A DNA stretch of 64,000 bases from Pseudomonas sediminis (GTDB lineage: Bacteria; Pseudomonadota; Gammaproteobacteria; Pseudomonadales; Pseudomonadaceae), in contig NZ_NIQU01000010.1 in NCBI RefSeq assembly GCF_002741105.1, forward strand, positions 62,001-126,000, written 5' to 3'. Position 1 is the first letter of the stretch. Each line of letters opens with the position of its first letter. The translations under genes and the position numbers were made by a program. The notes under the pieces were generated by a model. The model did no database searches, was not told where the DNA came from, and worked only from the letters and a program-made list of their open reading frames with translations. Positions 16,513 through 26,504 of the stretch are shown here, piece after piece.

Positions 16513-18660
16513 TTAACCGAAGAACTTCTGGCCCTTGGCGGCCATTTCGCGAAGTTTTGCGGTCGGGTGGTACAGGGCGCCCAGCTCGGCATACTTGTCA
16601 GCCAGGGCGACGAATTCAGCAACACCGATGGAATCGATGTAGCGCAGCGCACCGCCACGGAAGGGAGGGAAGCCGATACCGTAGATCAGGCCCATGTCGG
16701 CCTCAGCTGCGGTGTCGACGATGCCGTCTTCCAGGCAACGAACGGTTTCCATGCACAGCGGGATCATCATGAAATTGATGATGTCCTCGTCGGTGACTTC
16801 ACGCTCTTCGACCACGATGGACTTGAGCAGCTCGTAAGCAGCCGGGTCAGTGACCTTCTTCGGCTTGCCGCGCTTGTCGGTCTCGTAGGCGTAGAAACCC
16901 TTACCGTTCTTCTGACCTAGGCGATTGGCGTCATACATCACGTCGACGGCAGTCTTGCCTTCCACGGCCATACGGTCCGGGAAGCCTTCAGCCATCACGT
17001 CACGGCCATGGTGGCCGGTGTCGATACCGACCACGTCGGAGAGGTAAGCCGGGCCCATGGGCCAGCCGAACTTCTCCATCACCTTGTCGATACGCACGAA
17101 GTCGACGCCGAAGCCCAGCAGCTTGGAGAAGCCGCCGAAGTACGGGAACAGTACACGGTTGACCAGGAAGCCCGGGCAGTCGTTGACCACGATCGGGTTC
17201 TTGCCCATTTTCTTGGCGTAGGCAACGGTGGTGGCCACGGCCACTTCGCTGGACTTCTCGCCACGGATGACTTCCACCAGCGGCATCATGTGCACCGGGT
17301 TGAAGAAGTGCATGCCGACGAAGTTTTCCGGACGCTTGAGCGCCTGGGCCAACAGGCTGATGGAGATGGTCGAGGTGTTGGAGGCCAGGATGGCGTCTTC
17401 ACGCACCACGCCTTCCACTTCTGCCAGCACGATCTGCTTGACCTTGGGGTTCTCGACCACGGCTTCGACGACGATGTCGACGTTACCGAAATCACCGTAG
17501 GACATGGTCGGGCGGATGGCGTTGAGGGCCTCAGCCATCTTCGCAGGGGTCATGCGGCCCTTCTCGACGCGCTTGCCGAGCAGCTTGGAAGCCTCGTTCA
17601 AGCCCATCTGGATACCCTCTTCACGGATATCCTTCATCAGGATCGGCGTACCTTTGGAAGCCGACTGGTAGGCGATACCACCACCCATGATGCCGGCGCC
17701 GAGTACGGCAGCCAGTTTCACGTCGCGGGCGATTTCGTCGTGGTGCTTGGCTTTCTTTTTCAGCTCCTGATCATTCAGGAACAGGCCGATCAGGCTCTCG
17801 GCAACCGAGGTCTTGGCCAGTTTGACGAAGCCGGCAGCTTCAACTTCCAGCGCCTTGTCACGGCCGAAGTTGGCGGCTTTCTGAATGGTCTTGATCGCCT
17901 CGACCGGAGCCGGGTAGTTCGGGCCGGCCTGGCCAGCGACGAAGCCCTTGGCGGTCTCGAAGCACATCATCTGCTCGATGGCGTTGAGCTTGAGCTTTTC
18001 CAGCTTGGGCTGGCGCTTGGCCTTGTAGTCCAGCTCGCCGGAGATGGCGCGCTTGACCAGATCCAGAGCGGCGGCCTGCAGCTTGTCTGCACTGACCACA
18101 GCATCGACGGCGCCGACTTTCAGAGCGTCTTCGGCACGGTTTTCCTTGCCCGATGCGATCCACTCGACGGCGTTGTCGGTACCAATAACACGCGGCAGAC
18201 GCACGGTGCCGCCAAAGCCTGGGTAGATGCCCAGTTTGACTTCTGGCAGGCCGATCTTGGCGCTATCGCTCATGACACGGTAGTCACCGGCCAGGCACAT
18301 CTCGAAACCGCCACCCAGGGCGATGCCGTTGATGGCGACGACGGTCGGCACGGCGAGGTCTTCGAAATCACTGAAGATCTTGTTGGCTTCCAGGTTGCCA
18401 GCCACCAGTTCTTCGTCGGGCAGTTTGAAGTTGTCGACGAATTCGGTGATATCGGCGCCGACGATGAACACGTCTTTGCCGCTGGTGACAATCACGCCCT
18501 TGATCGAACCGTCAGCCTTGATCGCGTCGACGGAGGCGCGCAGCTCATTGAGGGTAAGACGGTTGAATTTGTTGACGGACTCACCCTTGAGGTCGAACTT
18601 CAATTCGACGATGCCGCTCTCAAGAGCCTTAACCGTGATGGCTTTACCTTCGTAAATCAT
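16513..18660 (-). CDS. fadB: Fatty-acid oxidation complex alpha subunit FadB
   Basis: A 715-aa multifunctional enzyme: enoyl-CoA hydratase/isomerase at the N-terminus (ALGGGFEMCLAGDYRV oxyanion region) and 3-hydroxyacyl-CoA dehydrogenase after about residue 310 (VLGAGIMGGGIAYQSA Rossmann loop, HFFNPVHMMPLVEVI). Start ATG 18660 (MIYEGKAITVKALE) has a GGAG Shine-Dalgarno 8 bp upstream; the longer open frame to 18807 lacks family similarity. Forms an operon with fadA. A PsrA-like half palindrome lies about 165 bp upstream. Confidence 0.96.
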   Translation of the reverse strand: MIYEGKAITVKALESGIVELKFDLKGESVNKFNRLTLNELRASVDAIKADGSIKGVIVTSGKDVFIVGADITEFVDNFKLPDEELVAGNLEANKIFSDFEDLAVPTVVAINGIALGGGFEMCLAGDYRVMSDSAKIGLPEVKLGIYPGFGGTVRLPRVIGTDNAVEWIASGKENRAEDALKVGAVDAVVSADKLQAAALDLVKRAISGELDYKAKRQPKLEKLKLNAIEQMMCFETAKGFVAGQAGPNYPAPVEAIKTIQKAANFGRDKALEVEAAGFVKLAKTSVAESLIGLFLNDQELKKKAKHHDEIARDVKLAAVLGAGIMGGGIAYQSASKGTPILMKDIREEGIQMGLNEASKLLGKRVEKGRMTPAKMAEALNAIRPTMSYGDFGNVDIVVEAVVENPKVKQIVLAEVEGVVREDAILASNTSTISISLLAQALKRPENFVGMHFFNPVHMMPLVEVIRGEKSSEVAVATTVAYAKKMGKNPIVVNDCPGFLVNRVLFPYFGGFSKLLGFGVDFVRIDKVMEKFGWPMGPAYLSDVVGIDTGHHGRDVMAEGFPDRMAVEGKTAVDVMYDANRLGQKNGKGFYAYETDKRGKPKKVTDPAAYELLKSIVVEEREVTDEDIINFMMIPLCMETVRCLEDGIVDTAAEADMGLIYGIGFPPFRGGALRYIDSIGVAEFVALADKYAELGALYHPTAKLREMAAKGQKFFG

Positions 18661-19128
18661 CAACTGATCTCCACGGTATGGAAGCTGAACAGTACACATC
18701 GGAGCCAACCGGCAGGCTAGCCTGCGGCAGCGCCGCACGAGCATAGCCCCAATCGGTACGACACACCCACCGACGCGATATTCGGGCTGTAATGGCGCGC
18801 CTAACAAGGCAAACGCTCAATTCATACGCCCGTTTGATTTGGGTGTGCACACCTTCAGGGAAAACCCTGCGCTTGTCAATTGGCCTCTTTTCGTCGATTT
18901 CCCGACGATTTCTGCAGGCCTGGTCATTCGTGGCCTCCAGCCGATTTCGATAAACAGCGTCAATAACGCACTATTGCGAGCGTTTTCCTGCTTGATACGG
19001 GGACTCCCGGATGCCTAGCCAAATCGCTACGCTCCGGGTACAGTCGTCTCACTTTCAGCTGGCACAGCGCCACCTGAAGGCAATACAAAAACAAATCGAG
19101 CCCCACGATGGGCCATATGGAGTCACCA
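18661..19128. promoter_or_regulatory. Divergent control region of fadB and the exported-protein gene
   Basis: A 468-bp non-coding interval between two divergent genes. It carries CATAC-GCCC-GTTTG at 18823-18836, one base off a perfect PsrA palindrome, which is expected because PsrA controls fadBA in Pseudomonas. No gene, hairpin terminator or repeat was recognised in the rest. Confidence 0.45.
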
Positions 19129-19950
19129 ATGTCGAGCCGCCGTTCGCTTGCATTCCCCCTGAGCGCCCTGCTCGTTTTTCTCTTCACGCTGCTATCCCCG
19201 CCCCTGCTCAGCGCCGCGCCGGCCGATGATCTGCTGCGCTTGCACCAGTTACGCCTGGCAACGCAAAAAAGCCTGGGCGACTTCTACATGTACAACGGCA
19301 TGGAAGGTGATCAACGCTACGCGCGGATGATTGGCGAATCCCTGCAGGCAGGCCAATCGCACCTGGACGGCATGGGCGAAATGCCCGGGGATGCAAGCAA
19401 GGCGCTGCGCGCGCAGCTGCAAACCAATTGGCAAAGTTACCGCAGCGGGCTCCAGACACTGATGGACGCCATGCGCAGCCAGGGCTTCACTGACCTGCAA
19501 CCCGTCGCCGATCTGGCCGAGAACAACCAACGCATCATGGCCATTAGTCAGGAGCTGTATCTGAAGATTCAGCAAGAAAGCGGTTTCAGCGTACCGCAAC
19601 TGACGCAGAAGAGCCGTGAGCAAAGCCTGCTGATGCAGAATATTGCGCTGGACTATGCTTCACGCAGTGCCTCGGTCGGCGCCAGCTTCTTCGGCGGCGG
19701 CGAAGAACGCGCCATCGACGAGCTGGCAGGCGAATTCGCCAGCAAGCTGGACAACCTCAGCACCGCCCAGCAGAACACTCCGGAGATCAGTGCAGCGCTG
19801 AACTCCATCGGTACCAAATGGCGTTACATCGAGAAATCCCTGCGCAACTACAACGAAAACACCGTACCTTTCCTGATCAGCAAGTATTCCGACAGCATCA
19901 TCGAAGGCCTGGAAGGTGTTGCGGCCCAATACGCTGCCTCCCAACATTGA
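19129..19950 (+). CDS. Exported PilJ/MCP-N-domain-like protein (PA3015-like)
   Basis: A 273-aa protein with an N-terminal signal segment (LAFPLSALLVFLFTLLSPPLLSAAP) and a helical body (LRLATQKSLGDFYMYNGMEGD..., LDYASRSASVGASFFGGGEE). The helical pattern resembles the periplasmic PilJ-type sensory domain without any signalling domain. ATG 19129 is preferred because GGAG lies 6 bp upstream. It is divergent from fadB. Function unknown; a periplasmic ligand-binding or envelope role is only an inference. Confidence 0.7.
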   Translation: MSSRRSLAFPLSALLVFLFTLLSPPLLSAAPADDLLRLHQLRLATQKSLGDFYMYNGMEGDQRYARMIGESLQAGQSHLDGMGEMPGDASKALRAQLQTNWQSYRSGLQTLMDAMRSQGFTDLQPVADLAENNQRIMAISQELYLKIQQESGFSVPQLTQKSREQSLLMQNIALDYASRSASVGASFFGGGEERAIDELAGEFASKLDNLSTAQQNTPEISAALNSIGTKWRYIEKSLRNYNENTVPFLISKYSDSIIEGLEGVAAQYAASQH

Positions 19951-19986
19951 TGCCCCAGATTTCCGGCCTGCCTGGCCCAACCATTG

Positions 19987-20012
19987 CCCGGTGCTCGCAC
20001 CGGGCTTTTCTT
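19987..20012 (+). terminator. Terminator behind the exported-protein gene
   Basis: Hairpin CCCGGTGC-TC-GCACCGGG followed by CTTTTCTTT. Confidence 0.85.
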
Positions 20013-20099
20013 TGCCTTATTTAACGACCAGTCGCCCTGCCCCACACAATGGGGCCATACTTGATACAGAGCCATTTGCCCCTTTGAGGAGAACTCACC

Positions 20100-20549
20100 A
20101 TGCCCTACCAGCACATTCTGGTCGCCGTCGACCTGACCGAGGAATGCGACCCTGTAGTGGTACGCGCGCAGAAACTGGCGCAGGCCAGTGGCGCCAAGAT
20201 GTCCCTGGTGCATATCGTCGAACCGATGGCCATGGCCTTTGGTGGTGACGTGCCGATGGACCTGTCGATGCTGCAGCAACAGCAGTTCGAGCAGGCCCGC
20301 GAGCGCCTGGACAGCTTTACTGGCAAGTATCCCGAACTGACCGCGGACCAGCGCCATCTGGCTTATGGCCAACCGCGCCAGGAAATTCACCGCCTGGCCG
20401 AAGAACAGGGTTGCGATCTGATCGTGGTTGGCAGCCATGGTCGCCACGGCCTGGCGCTGCTGCTGGGTTCCACCGCTAATGACGTGCTGCATGGCGCGCC
20501 CTGCGACGTGCTCGCAGTGCGCCTGAAGAAAGGCGAAAAAGGCGCTTGA
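20100..20549 (+). CDS. Universal stress protein, UspA family
   Basis: A 149-aa single-domain Usp. N-terminal YQHILVAVDLTEEC, C-terminal ATP-binding signature GSHGRHGLALLLGSTANDVL with the G-2x-G-9x-G(S/T) pattern, so probably nucleotide-binding. Shine-Dalgarno GAGGAG lies 7 bp before the ATG. Followed by a perfect REP-type palindrome that can end transcription from both sides. Confidence 0.92.
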   Translation: MPYQHILVAVDLTEECDPVVVRAQKLAQASGAKMSLVHIVEPMAMAFGGDVPMDLSMLQQQQFEQARERLDSFTGKYPELTADQRHLAYGQPRQEIHRLAEEQGCDLIVVGSHGRHGLALLLGSTANDVLHGAPCDVLAVRLKKGEKGA

Positions 20550-20556
20550 GATCGCG

Positions 20557-20611
20557 TCGCGGCTGAAGCCCCTCCCACGGACAAAGCCTGTGGGAGGGGC
20601 TTCAGCCGCGA
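20557..20611. repeat. REP palindrome acting as terminator between convergent genes
   Basis: Near-perfect inverted repeat: TCGCGGCTGAAGCCCC.. against ..GGGGCTTCAGCCGCGA, arms 22 bp, loop about 11 bp, then GTTTTTT. This is the common Pseudomonas GTGGGAGGGGCTT-CAGCCGCGA REP. Related copies occur at 29367-29437 and 38170-38246. Confidence 0.85.
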
Positions 20612-20627
20612 GTTTTTTAGCTTCAGC

Positions 20628-21314
20628 CTACTCGAACGACTCGCCCGCACTCATGACCAGCGGGCGAATCTTCTGCAGCTGGGTTTCCAGCGACACCGTC
20701 ATGCTCGATGACATCGAGAAGAAGGTCAGGAAGGCCTTGAGGTTGGAGTCGCCTTCACAGGTGTCGTGAATACGCTGCCAGAAGGCCTGGTTGACCAGTT
20801 TCAGTTGCTGGAATAGGCGCACCAGCCCCTTCAGCTCCCAATCGGCCAGACGCCCCTCGCGCATATTGAAGTACTGCCGCGACAGGTACAGCGATACCGC
20901 ACGCAGGATGAATTCCTGATTGTTGGCAAACGGCAGATGGTGCTGCGCCATCGGCTTCAGGCGCGCCAGCACTGGGCAGGCACTGGTGGCCATGATCACC
21001 CCGAGCAACGCACGCAGGCCCTCTTCCAAGCCGACGTGCTTGGTGTACTCACGCTCCGGCGTGCGCACCCAGACGCTGGCCTTCTTGAACGCTGGCAGAC
21101 CACGAAAATCCTCGATCACCCGATGCAGATCGACCGCTGCCGGACAATGGCTGAACTGGTCGCGACTCAATGGGCAATTGCTGCACTGCTGATGTTCAAG
21201 GCGCGTCCAGGCGGGAGCCTGTTGCGCCTGAATGGGGTCATATTCGCGATTCAGCTCGATCCGATAGCTGAACTGATGATTGTCGTCGAGAGTAATGCGG
21301 TACTCGATGGCCAT
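20628..21314 (-). CDS. Conserved protein with Cys cluster (PA3018-like, DUF6901?)
   Basis: A 228-aa soluble protein beginning MAIEYRITLDDNHQFSYRIEL. A short cysteine cluster CSNCPLSRDQFSHCPAA near residues 44-60 looks like a metal or Fe-S site. The C-terminal half is helical. It lies 18 bp behind the ABC-F gene, so co-transcription is likely. Function unknown; the family number is from memory. Confidence 0.7.
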   Translation of the reverse strand: MAIEYRITLDDNHQFSYRIELNREYDPIQAQQAPAWTRLEHQQCSNCPLSRDQFSHCPAAVDLHRVIEDFRGLPAFKKASVWVRTPEREYTKHVGLEEGLRALLGVIMATSACPVLARLKPMAQHHLPFANNQEFILRAVSLYLSRQYFNMREGRLADWELKGLVRLFQQLKLVNQAFWQRIHDTCEGDSNLKAFLTFFSMSSSMTVSLETQLQKIRPLVMSAGESFE

Positions 21315-21332
21315 TGCCCGTTCGTTCCTTCG

Positions 21333-23258
21333 TCAGCCTTCCAGCTCTGCCCAGCGCTCGAGCAACGCGTCCATTTCCTTCTGCAAGCGCTCGAGACGCG
21401 CCAATACTTCCGTGGTGATCTGCACCGGCTGCTGATAGAAGGCAGGATCGGATACCTGCTCCTGTACCGCGGCCATTTCCTGCTCCAGAGCATCGATCTG
21501 CCCGGGAATCGCTTCCAGCTCGCGCTGCAGCTTGTAGCTTAGTTTCTTCTTTGCAGGCTCTGCGCTCTCTTGAGCGGGAGTCACTGCCGCCGGGGTCGGC
21601 GCTTCGACGATGGCCGTGGCCAGTTCGGCCTTGCCGGACTTGCTTTCACCCACGCCGAGCAAACGCGGCGAGCCGCCCTGGCGCAGCCAATCCTGATAGC
21701 CACCAACGTACTCGCGCACCTTGCCTTCACCCTCGAATACCAGGGTGCTGGTCACGACGTTATCGAGGAAGGCACGGTCGTGGCTGACCATCAGCACGGT
21801 GCCAGGGAAGTTGAGCAGCACTTCTTCGAGCAGTTCCAGGGTTTCTACGTCCAGATCGTTGGTCGGTTCGTCCAGCACCAAGAGGTTGGCCGGCTTGCTG
21901 AACAACTTGGCGAGCAACAGTCGTGCCCGTTCGCCACCTGATAGTGCTTTTACAGGGGTACGAGCACGTTGCGGACTGAACAGGAAGTCGCCCAGATAGC
22001 TCAGCACATGGCGGTTCTGGCCATCGATAGTGATGAAGTCGCGCCCCTCGGCGACGTTGTCGATCACCGTCTTCTCCGGTTCGAGCTGGTGACGTAATTG
22101 GTCGAAATACGCCACTTCCAGTTTGGTGCCCACCTCGATCTTGCCACTGCTCGGTTGCAGGTCGCTGAGCAGCAGCTTGAGCAGGGTCGTCTTGCCGGTA
22201 CCGTTGGCGCCAAGCAGGCCGATACGGTCACCGCGCTGCAGGACCATGGAGAAATCCTTGACCAGGAAGGGACCGCCGGCGTGAGCGAAACTGACGTTCT
22301 CCGCCACCATCACCTGCTTGCCGGACTTGTCCGCCGTATCGAGCTGGATATTCGCCTTGCCCTGGCGTTCGCGGCGCTCGCTACGTTCCGCACGCATCGC
22401 CTTGAGCGCACGCACGCGCCCCTCGTTACGGGTACGGCGGGCCTTGATGCCCTGGCGAATCCACACTTCTTCCTGCGCCAGGCGCTTGTCGAACAGCGCG
22501 TTGGCGGTTTCCTCGGCAGCCAGTTGCTGCTCCTTGTGCACCAGGAAGCTGGCGTAGTCGCCGTTCCAGTCGATCAGGCCACCACGATCCAGTTCGAGGA
22601 TGCGCGTAGCCAGGTTCTGCAGGAAGGAGCGGTCGTGGGTAATGAACAGCACGGCGCCGCCAAAGTCTTTCAGCGCCTCTTCCAGCCAGGCGATGGCGCC
22701 GATGTCCAGGTGGTTGGTGGGTTCGTCGAGCAGCAGCAGATCCGGCTCGGACACGAGCGCCTGGGCCAGCAGCACGCGACGGCGCCAACCGCCGGAGAGC
22801 TCGGCCAGGGTCTTGTCCGCCGGCAGCTGCAGGCGGCTCAGGGTGCTGTCGACCAGCTGCTGCAGGCGCCAGCCATCTTTGGCTTCCAGCTCCTGCTGCA
22901 CGTGCATCAGTTGCTCGAGGTCGTCGTCGCCATGAATGTTCTGCGCCAGATGATGATAACGCGCCAACAATTCGCCAACGCCGGCCAGGCCTTCGGCAAC
23001 CACGTCGAACACCGTACGCTCGTCGGCACGCGGCAGCTCCTGCGGCAGCTCGCCAATCTTTAGCCCAGGTGCACGCCAGATTTCACCGTCATCCGGCATC
23101 TGGTCACCCTTGACCAGGCGCAGCATGCTCGATTTGCCCGTACCGTTGCGGCCGATGATGCACACCCGCTCACCCCGCGCGATTTGCCAGGACACCCCGT
23201 CGAGCAGGGGCATGGCGCCATAGGCGAGGGATACGTCGGCAAACTTGAGCAGGGTCAT
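21333..23258 (-). CDS. uup: ABC-F ATPase Uup-like
   Basis: A 641-aa soluble protein with two ABC domains and no membrane segments. First domain: GRNGTGKSS, LSGGWRRR, LLLLDEPTNHLD. Second domain: GANGTGKTT, LSGGERARLLLAKLF, LLVLDEPTNDLD. The C-terminal tail after about residue 560 is a charged coiled coil (YKLQRELEAIPGQIDALEQE), as in Uup, which links it to ribosome/DNA roles. ATG 23258 has GGAG 6 bp upstream; the longer open frame upstream looks non-coding. Confidence 0.9.
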   Translation of the reverse strand: MTLLKFADVSLAYGAMPLLDGVSWQIARGERVCIIGRNGTGKSSMLRLVKGDQMPDDGEIWRAPGLKIGELPQELPRADERTVFDVVAEGLAGVGELLARYHHLAQNIHGDDDLEQLMHVQQELEAKDGWRLQQLVDSTLSRLQLPADKTLAELSGGWRRRVLLAQALVSEPDLLLLDEPTNHLDIGAIAWLEEALKDFGGAVLFITHDRSFLQNLATRILELDRGGLIDWNGDYASFLVHKEQQLAAEETANALFDKRLAQEEVWIRQGIKARRTRNEGRVRALKAMRAERSERRERQGKANIQLDTADKSGKQVMVAENVSFAHAGGPFLVKDFSMVLQRGDRIGLLGANGTGKTTLLKLLLSDLQPSSGKIEVGTKLEVAYFDQLRHQLEPEKTVIDNVAEGRDFITIDGQNRHVLSYLGDFLFSPQRARTPVKALSGGERARLLLAKLFSKPANLLVLDEPTNDLDVETLELLEEVLLNFPGTVLMVSHDRAFLDNVVTSTLVFEGEGKVREYVGGYQDWLRQGGSPRLLGVGESKSGKAELATAIVEAPTPAAVTPAQESAEPAKKKLSYKLQRELEAIPGQIDALEQEMAAVQEQVSDPAFYQQPVQITTEVLARLERLQKEMDALLERWAELEG

Positions 23259-23494
23259 GGGCATCTCCAGAAACAGGCGGCGCATTCTACCCGAGTTACA
23301 GGTTGGCTGTGGCCGTTTCCACCCCAGCAGCGGGCACCTCGGCAAACACTCGCAATAGCACTGCGCCATGCATTTTTTCTGCATGTGTCCATCTGGCGCG
23401 ACGGCATTCACCGCGCCCCGCTGAAGCGCTAAGCTAAGGGCATGCAACGATATGGAACCTGTTGCCCCATTCTCTGCTTGCCCCTGGAAATGCC

Positions 23495-25426
23495 ATGCGC
23501 GGTCGCCTTCTTTCTGTAGTTTCCTGCCTGATTTTCACCACCACTGCTGGCCTGGCCAGTGCCGAAGCCGCCACTCTGGCGCAGCAGCGCCAGTACTACG
23601 ATGAAGCCAAGCGCGCCCTGGCCAAGGGCGACAGTGGCCCCTATCGCCAGTACGCCAGCGCTCTGCGCGACTACCCGCTGACGCCATATCTGGCCTATGA
23701 CGAGCTGACCAACCGTCTGCGATCAGCGAGCAATGCGGAAATAGAAAAGTTTCTTGCCGAACATGGTGACCTGCCTCAGGCCAGCTGGATGAAGCTGCGC
23801 TGGCTGCGCGCGCTGGCCGAGCGTGGAGACTGGAAGCCCTTCCTCGATCACTACGATGCCAAGCTCAACTTCACTGAACTGGATTGCCTGTATGGCCAGT
23901 ACCAGCTCAGCCACGGCCTGACTGCCGAAGGTAACGCTACCGCCGAGAAGCTCTGGCTGGTGGGCAAATCCCAGCCCAACGCCTGTGATCCGCTGTTCGA
24001 ACGCTGGGCCGCCAATGGCCAGCTCACCGAACAGCGCCGCTGGCAGCGCACCAAACTGGCGGTGGAAAGCGGCAACTACGGCTTGGCCAACTTCCTGATC
24101 AAGGGCATGCCAACGCTTGGCGAGCGCGGCAAGCTGATGGTCGAGGTCGCACAGAAACCGCAACTGCTGAAAAACACCGCGCGTTTCGCTCCAGCCGATG
24201 ACGCCATGAGCGACGTAGTCGGCCTCGGCCTGCGCCGCCTGGCCCGGCAGAACCCCGAAGACGCCCTGGCCCTGCTCGACGGCTACGCCCAGCGTATGAA
24301 GTTCTCCTCGGACGAGCAGGTCGCCATCGCCCGCCAGATCGGTCTGCGCCTGGCACAACGCTTCGACCTGCGCGGCCTGCAAGTCATGGCCAAGTACGAC
24401 CCGCAACTGCGTGACAACACCGTCAGCGAATGGCGCGCGCGCCTGCTGCTGCGTCACGGCCGCTGGGAAGAAGCCTATGAGCTGACCCAGAAGATGCCGT
24501 CCGATCTGGCCAGCAGCAACCGCTGGCGCTACTGGAACGCGCGCAGCCTGCAACTGGCGCAACCCAACAGCCATCAACCGGAAGTACTGTTTCAGGCCCT
24601 GGCCAAGGAGCGCGACTTTTACGGCTTCATGGCCGCCGATCAGGTCAAGGCACCTTACTCGTTGAACAACCAGCCGCTGGCACTCGACCCGAAGGTGGTG
24701 CAGAAGGTACGCAACACCGCCGGTATCAAGCGCGCCATGGAATTCCATGCACGCGGCCAGATCGTCGATGGTCGCCGCGAGTGGTATCACGTCAGCCGTC
24801 TGTTCAGCCGCGATGAACTGGTGGCTCAGGCGCGCCTGGCCTACGAAATGGAGTGGTACTTCCCGGCCATCCGCACCATCAGCCAGGCTCAGTACTGGGA
24901 CGACCTGGAAGTGCGCTTCCCCATGGCTCACCGCAGCGAACTGGTGCGTGAAGCCAAGCGCCGCGATCTGCATTCGAGTTGGGTGTTCGCCATCACCCGC
25001 CAGGAAAGCGCCTTCATGGCCGACGCCCGCTCCCACGCCGGCGCCATGGGCCTGATGCAACTAATGCCGGGCACTGCCAAGGAAACCGCACGCAAGTTCG
25101 GCATCCCCCTGGCGTCGCCGCAACAGGCGCTCAACCCGGACACCAACATCCAGTTGGGCGCCGCCTATCTGAGTCAGGTATATGGTCAGTTCAATGGCAA
25201 CCGCGTACTCGCCTCGGCCGCCTACAACGCCGGGCCCGGCCGCGTACGCCAGTGGCTGCGCGGCGCCAATCACCTCAGTTATGACGTCTGGGTGGAGAAC
25301 ATCCCGTTCGACGAGACCCGCCAGTACGTGCAGAACGTGCTGTCCTACTCGGTAATCTACGGCCAGAAGCTCAACGCACCGCACCCGCTGGTGGCGTGGA
25401 ACGAGCGCTTCTTTGAGGATCAGTAA
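23495..25426 (+). CDS. slt: Soluble lytic murein transglycosylase
   Basis: A 643-aa periplasmic enzyme that cleaves the MurNAc-GlcNAc bond and forms 1,6-anhydro ends. Signal peptide MRGRLLSVVSCLIFTTTAGL..SAEA, a long superhelical U/L domain, then the goose-type catalytic domain with Glu in AITRQESAFMADARS and MGLMQLMPGTA. ATG 23495 was chosen since it begins the signal peptide. Its products feed the murein-recycling enzymes near 7.5-9 kb. Confidence 0.94.
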   Translation: MRGRLLSVVSCLIFTTTAGLASAEAATLAQQRQYYDEAKRALAKGDSGPYRQYASALRDYPLTPYLAYDELTNRLRSASNAEIEKFLAEHGDLPQASWMKLRWLRALAERGDWKPFLDHYDAKLNFTELDCLYGQYQLSHGLTAEGNATAEKLWLVGKSQPNACDPLFERWAANGQLTEQRRWQRTKLAVESGNYGLANFLIKGMPTLGERGKLMVEVAQKPQLLKNTARFAPADDAMSDVVGLGLRRLARQNPEDALALLDGYAQRMKFSSDEQVAIARQIGLRLAQRFDLRGLQVMAKYDPQLRDNTVSEWRARLLLRHGRWEEAYELTQKMPSDLASSNRWRYWNARSLQLAQPNSHQPEVLFQALAKERDFYGFMAADQVKAPYSLNNQPLALDPKVVQKVRNTAGIKRAMEFHARGQIVDGRREWYHVSRLFSRDELVAQARLAYEMEWYFPAIRTISQAQYWDDLEVRFPMAHRSELVREAKRRDLHSSWVFAITRQESAFMADARSHAGAMGLMQLMPGTAKETARKFGIPLASPQQALNPDTNIQLGAAYLSQVYGQFNGNRVLASAAYNAGPGRVRQWLRGANHLSYDVWVENIPFDETRQYVQNVLSYSVIYGQKLNAPHPLVAWNERFFEDQ

Positions 25427-25432
25427 AACAAA

Positions 25433-25466
25433 AGCCCCGATCGGACTGGGTGCCTGATCGGGGCTC
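25433..25466 (+). terminator. Terminator of slt
   Basis: Stem AGCCCCGATC / GATCGGGGCT with a 12-nt loop, directly after the slt stop codon. Confidence 0.7.
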
Positions 25467-25565
25467 GCTGCTCCATACGCCAGGGCCGGACCGCGCTTCG
25501 GTTCATTGCCGCGTGAGCCTCAGCCCAGCGACCTTACGCAGATCACGCGGCGCGCATGGCGCACC

Positions 25566-26372
25566 CTACTCCAGAATTTCAACCGGCATACCGATCTGTA
25601 GCTCACCCACACCTCGCGGCAAAAGGTTCTGCCCGAAGTACACATCGCCATCGCGTTCCCGGTAGGTCTTGAGCGTGGCCAGCGGCTCACGCTGGGCGTT
25701 GCGCTCGCCGGTCTGTGGGTCGATGGTGGTGAGGATGCAGCGCGAGCAGCCCTTGGCCACGTCGAACTCCACCTCGCCAATGCGGATGCGCTTCCAGCTG
25801 TCTTCGGCGTAAGGCTCACCGCCGGTGACGACCAGATTGGGGCGAAAACGCAGCATCGACAGCGATTGCCCGACGCGCTGAGAAAGATCGTCCAGCGACG
25901 CCTGGCCGATCAGCAGCAGCGGGAAACCGTCGGCAAAGGCCACGCGATCGCCCGGTTGCGCATAGGCGGTATCGACTTGGCGAGTGCGGCCTTCCGGCAC
26001 CTGCACCAACCGACAAGACTTACCCAGCATATCGCTGAGCCAGGCAGCCGCTGCATCGCCCGCATCCGGCACGCGCAGGCTGTCACGCCAGACGATGACG
26101 CCACGCAGGTCCTGCTCGGGATCGGGCAAGGCCACGGACAGATCCTCACGCCCCGGCGCACTCAGAGTCAGCCCGCCACGCGCATCGTACAGAGCGCTCA
26201 GCTGACTCATCTGCGGTAGCAGGCGTTGGGTGATGAAGCGGCCGTTGTCGGCATCGACCAGCATCCAGCGCCGATCCCCCTGCAGGCCGAGACCGTCGAC
26301 CGCACTGCGCTGCAACACTTCGCCGCGGCCGGACTTGAGCGGATAACGGTACAGCCCCGAGAGACTCAGCAT
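25566..26372 (-). CDS. MOSC-domain protein (YcbX/mARC-like)
   Basis: A 268-aa protein with N-terminal MOSC beta-barrel (LSGLYRYPLKSGRGEVL) and C-terminal MOSC domain containing the conserved Cys in AKGCSRCILTTIDPQTG, a likely molybdenum-cofactor ligand. Related enzymes reduce N-hydroxylated compounds. Unlike E. coli YcbX it lacks a C-terminal ferredoxin domain, so an outside electron donor would be needed. Stands alone between slt and cheV. Confidence 0.85.
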   Translation of the reverse strand: MLSLSGLYRYPLKSGRGEVLQRSAVDGLGLQGDRRWMLVDADNGRFITQRLLPQMSQLSALYDARGGLTLSAPGREDLSVALPDPEQDLRGVIVWRDSLRVPDAGDAAAAWLSDMLGKSCRLVQVPEGRTRQVDTAYAQPGDRVAFADGFPLLLIGQASLDDLSQRVGQSLSMLRFRPNLVVTGGEPYAEDSWKRIRIGEVEFDVAKGCSRCILTTIDPQTGERNAQREPLATLKTYRERDGDVYFGQNLLPRGVGELQIGMPVEILE

Positions 26373-26504
26373 GGGTCAGTTTCCTGTTGGCAAAACGCCG
26401 TTATACGAGGTGACGGCGATGCTCACAAGCAACAAAACTCGGGAAATTTTGCAGATCAGTAAGGCCATCAGCGCCAGGCGGGCTTCACCCGCCCTAAGCC
26501 AATG

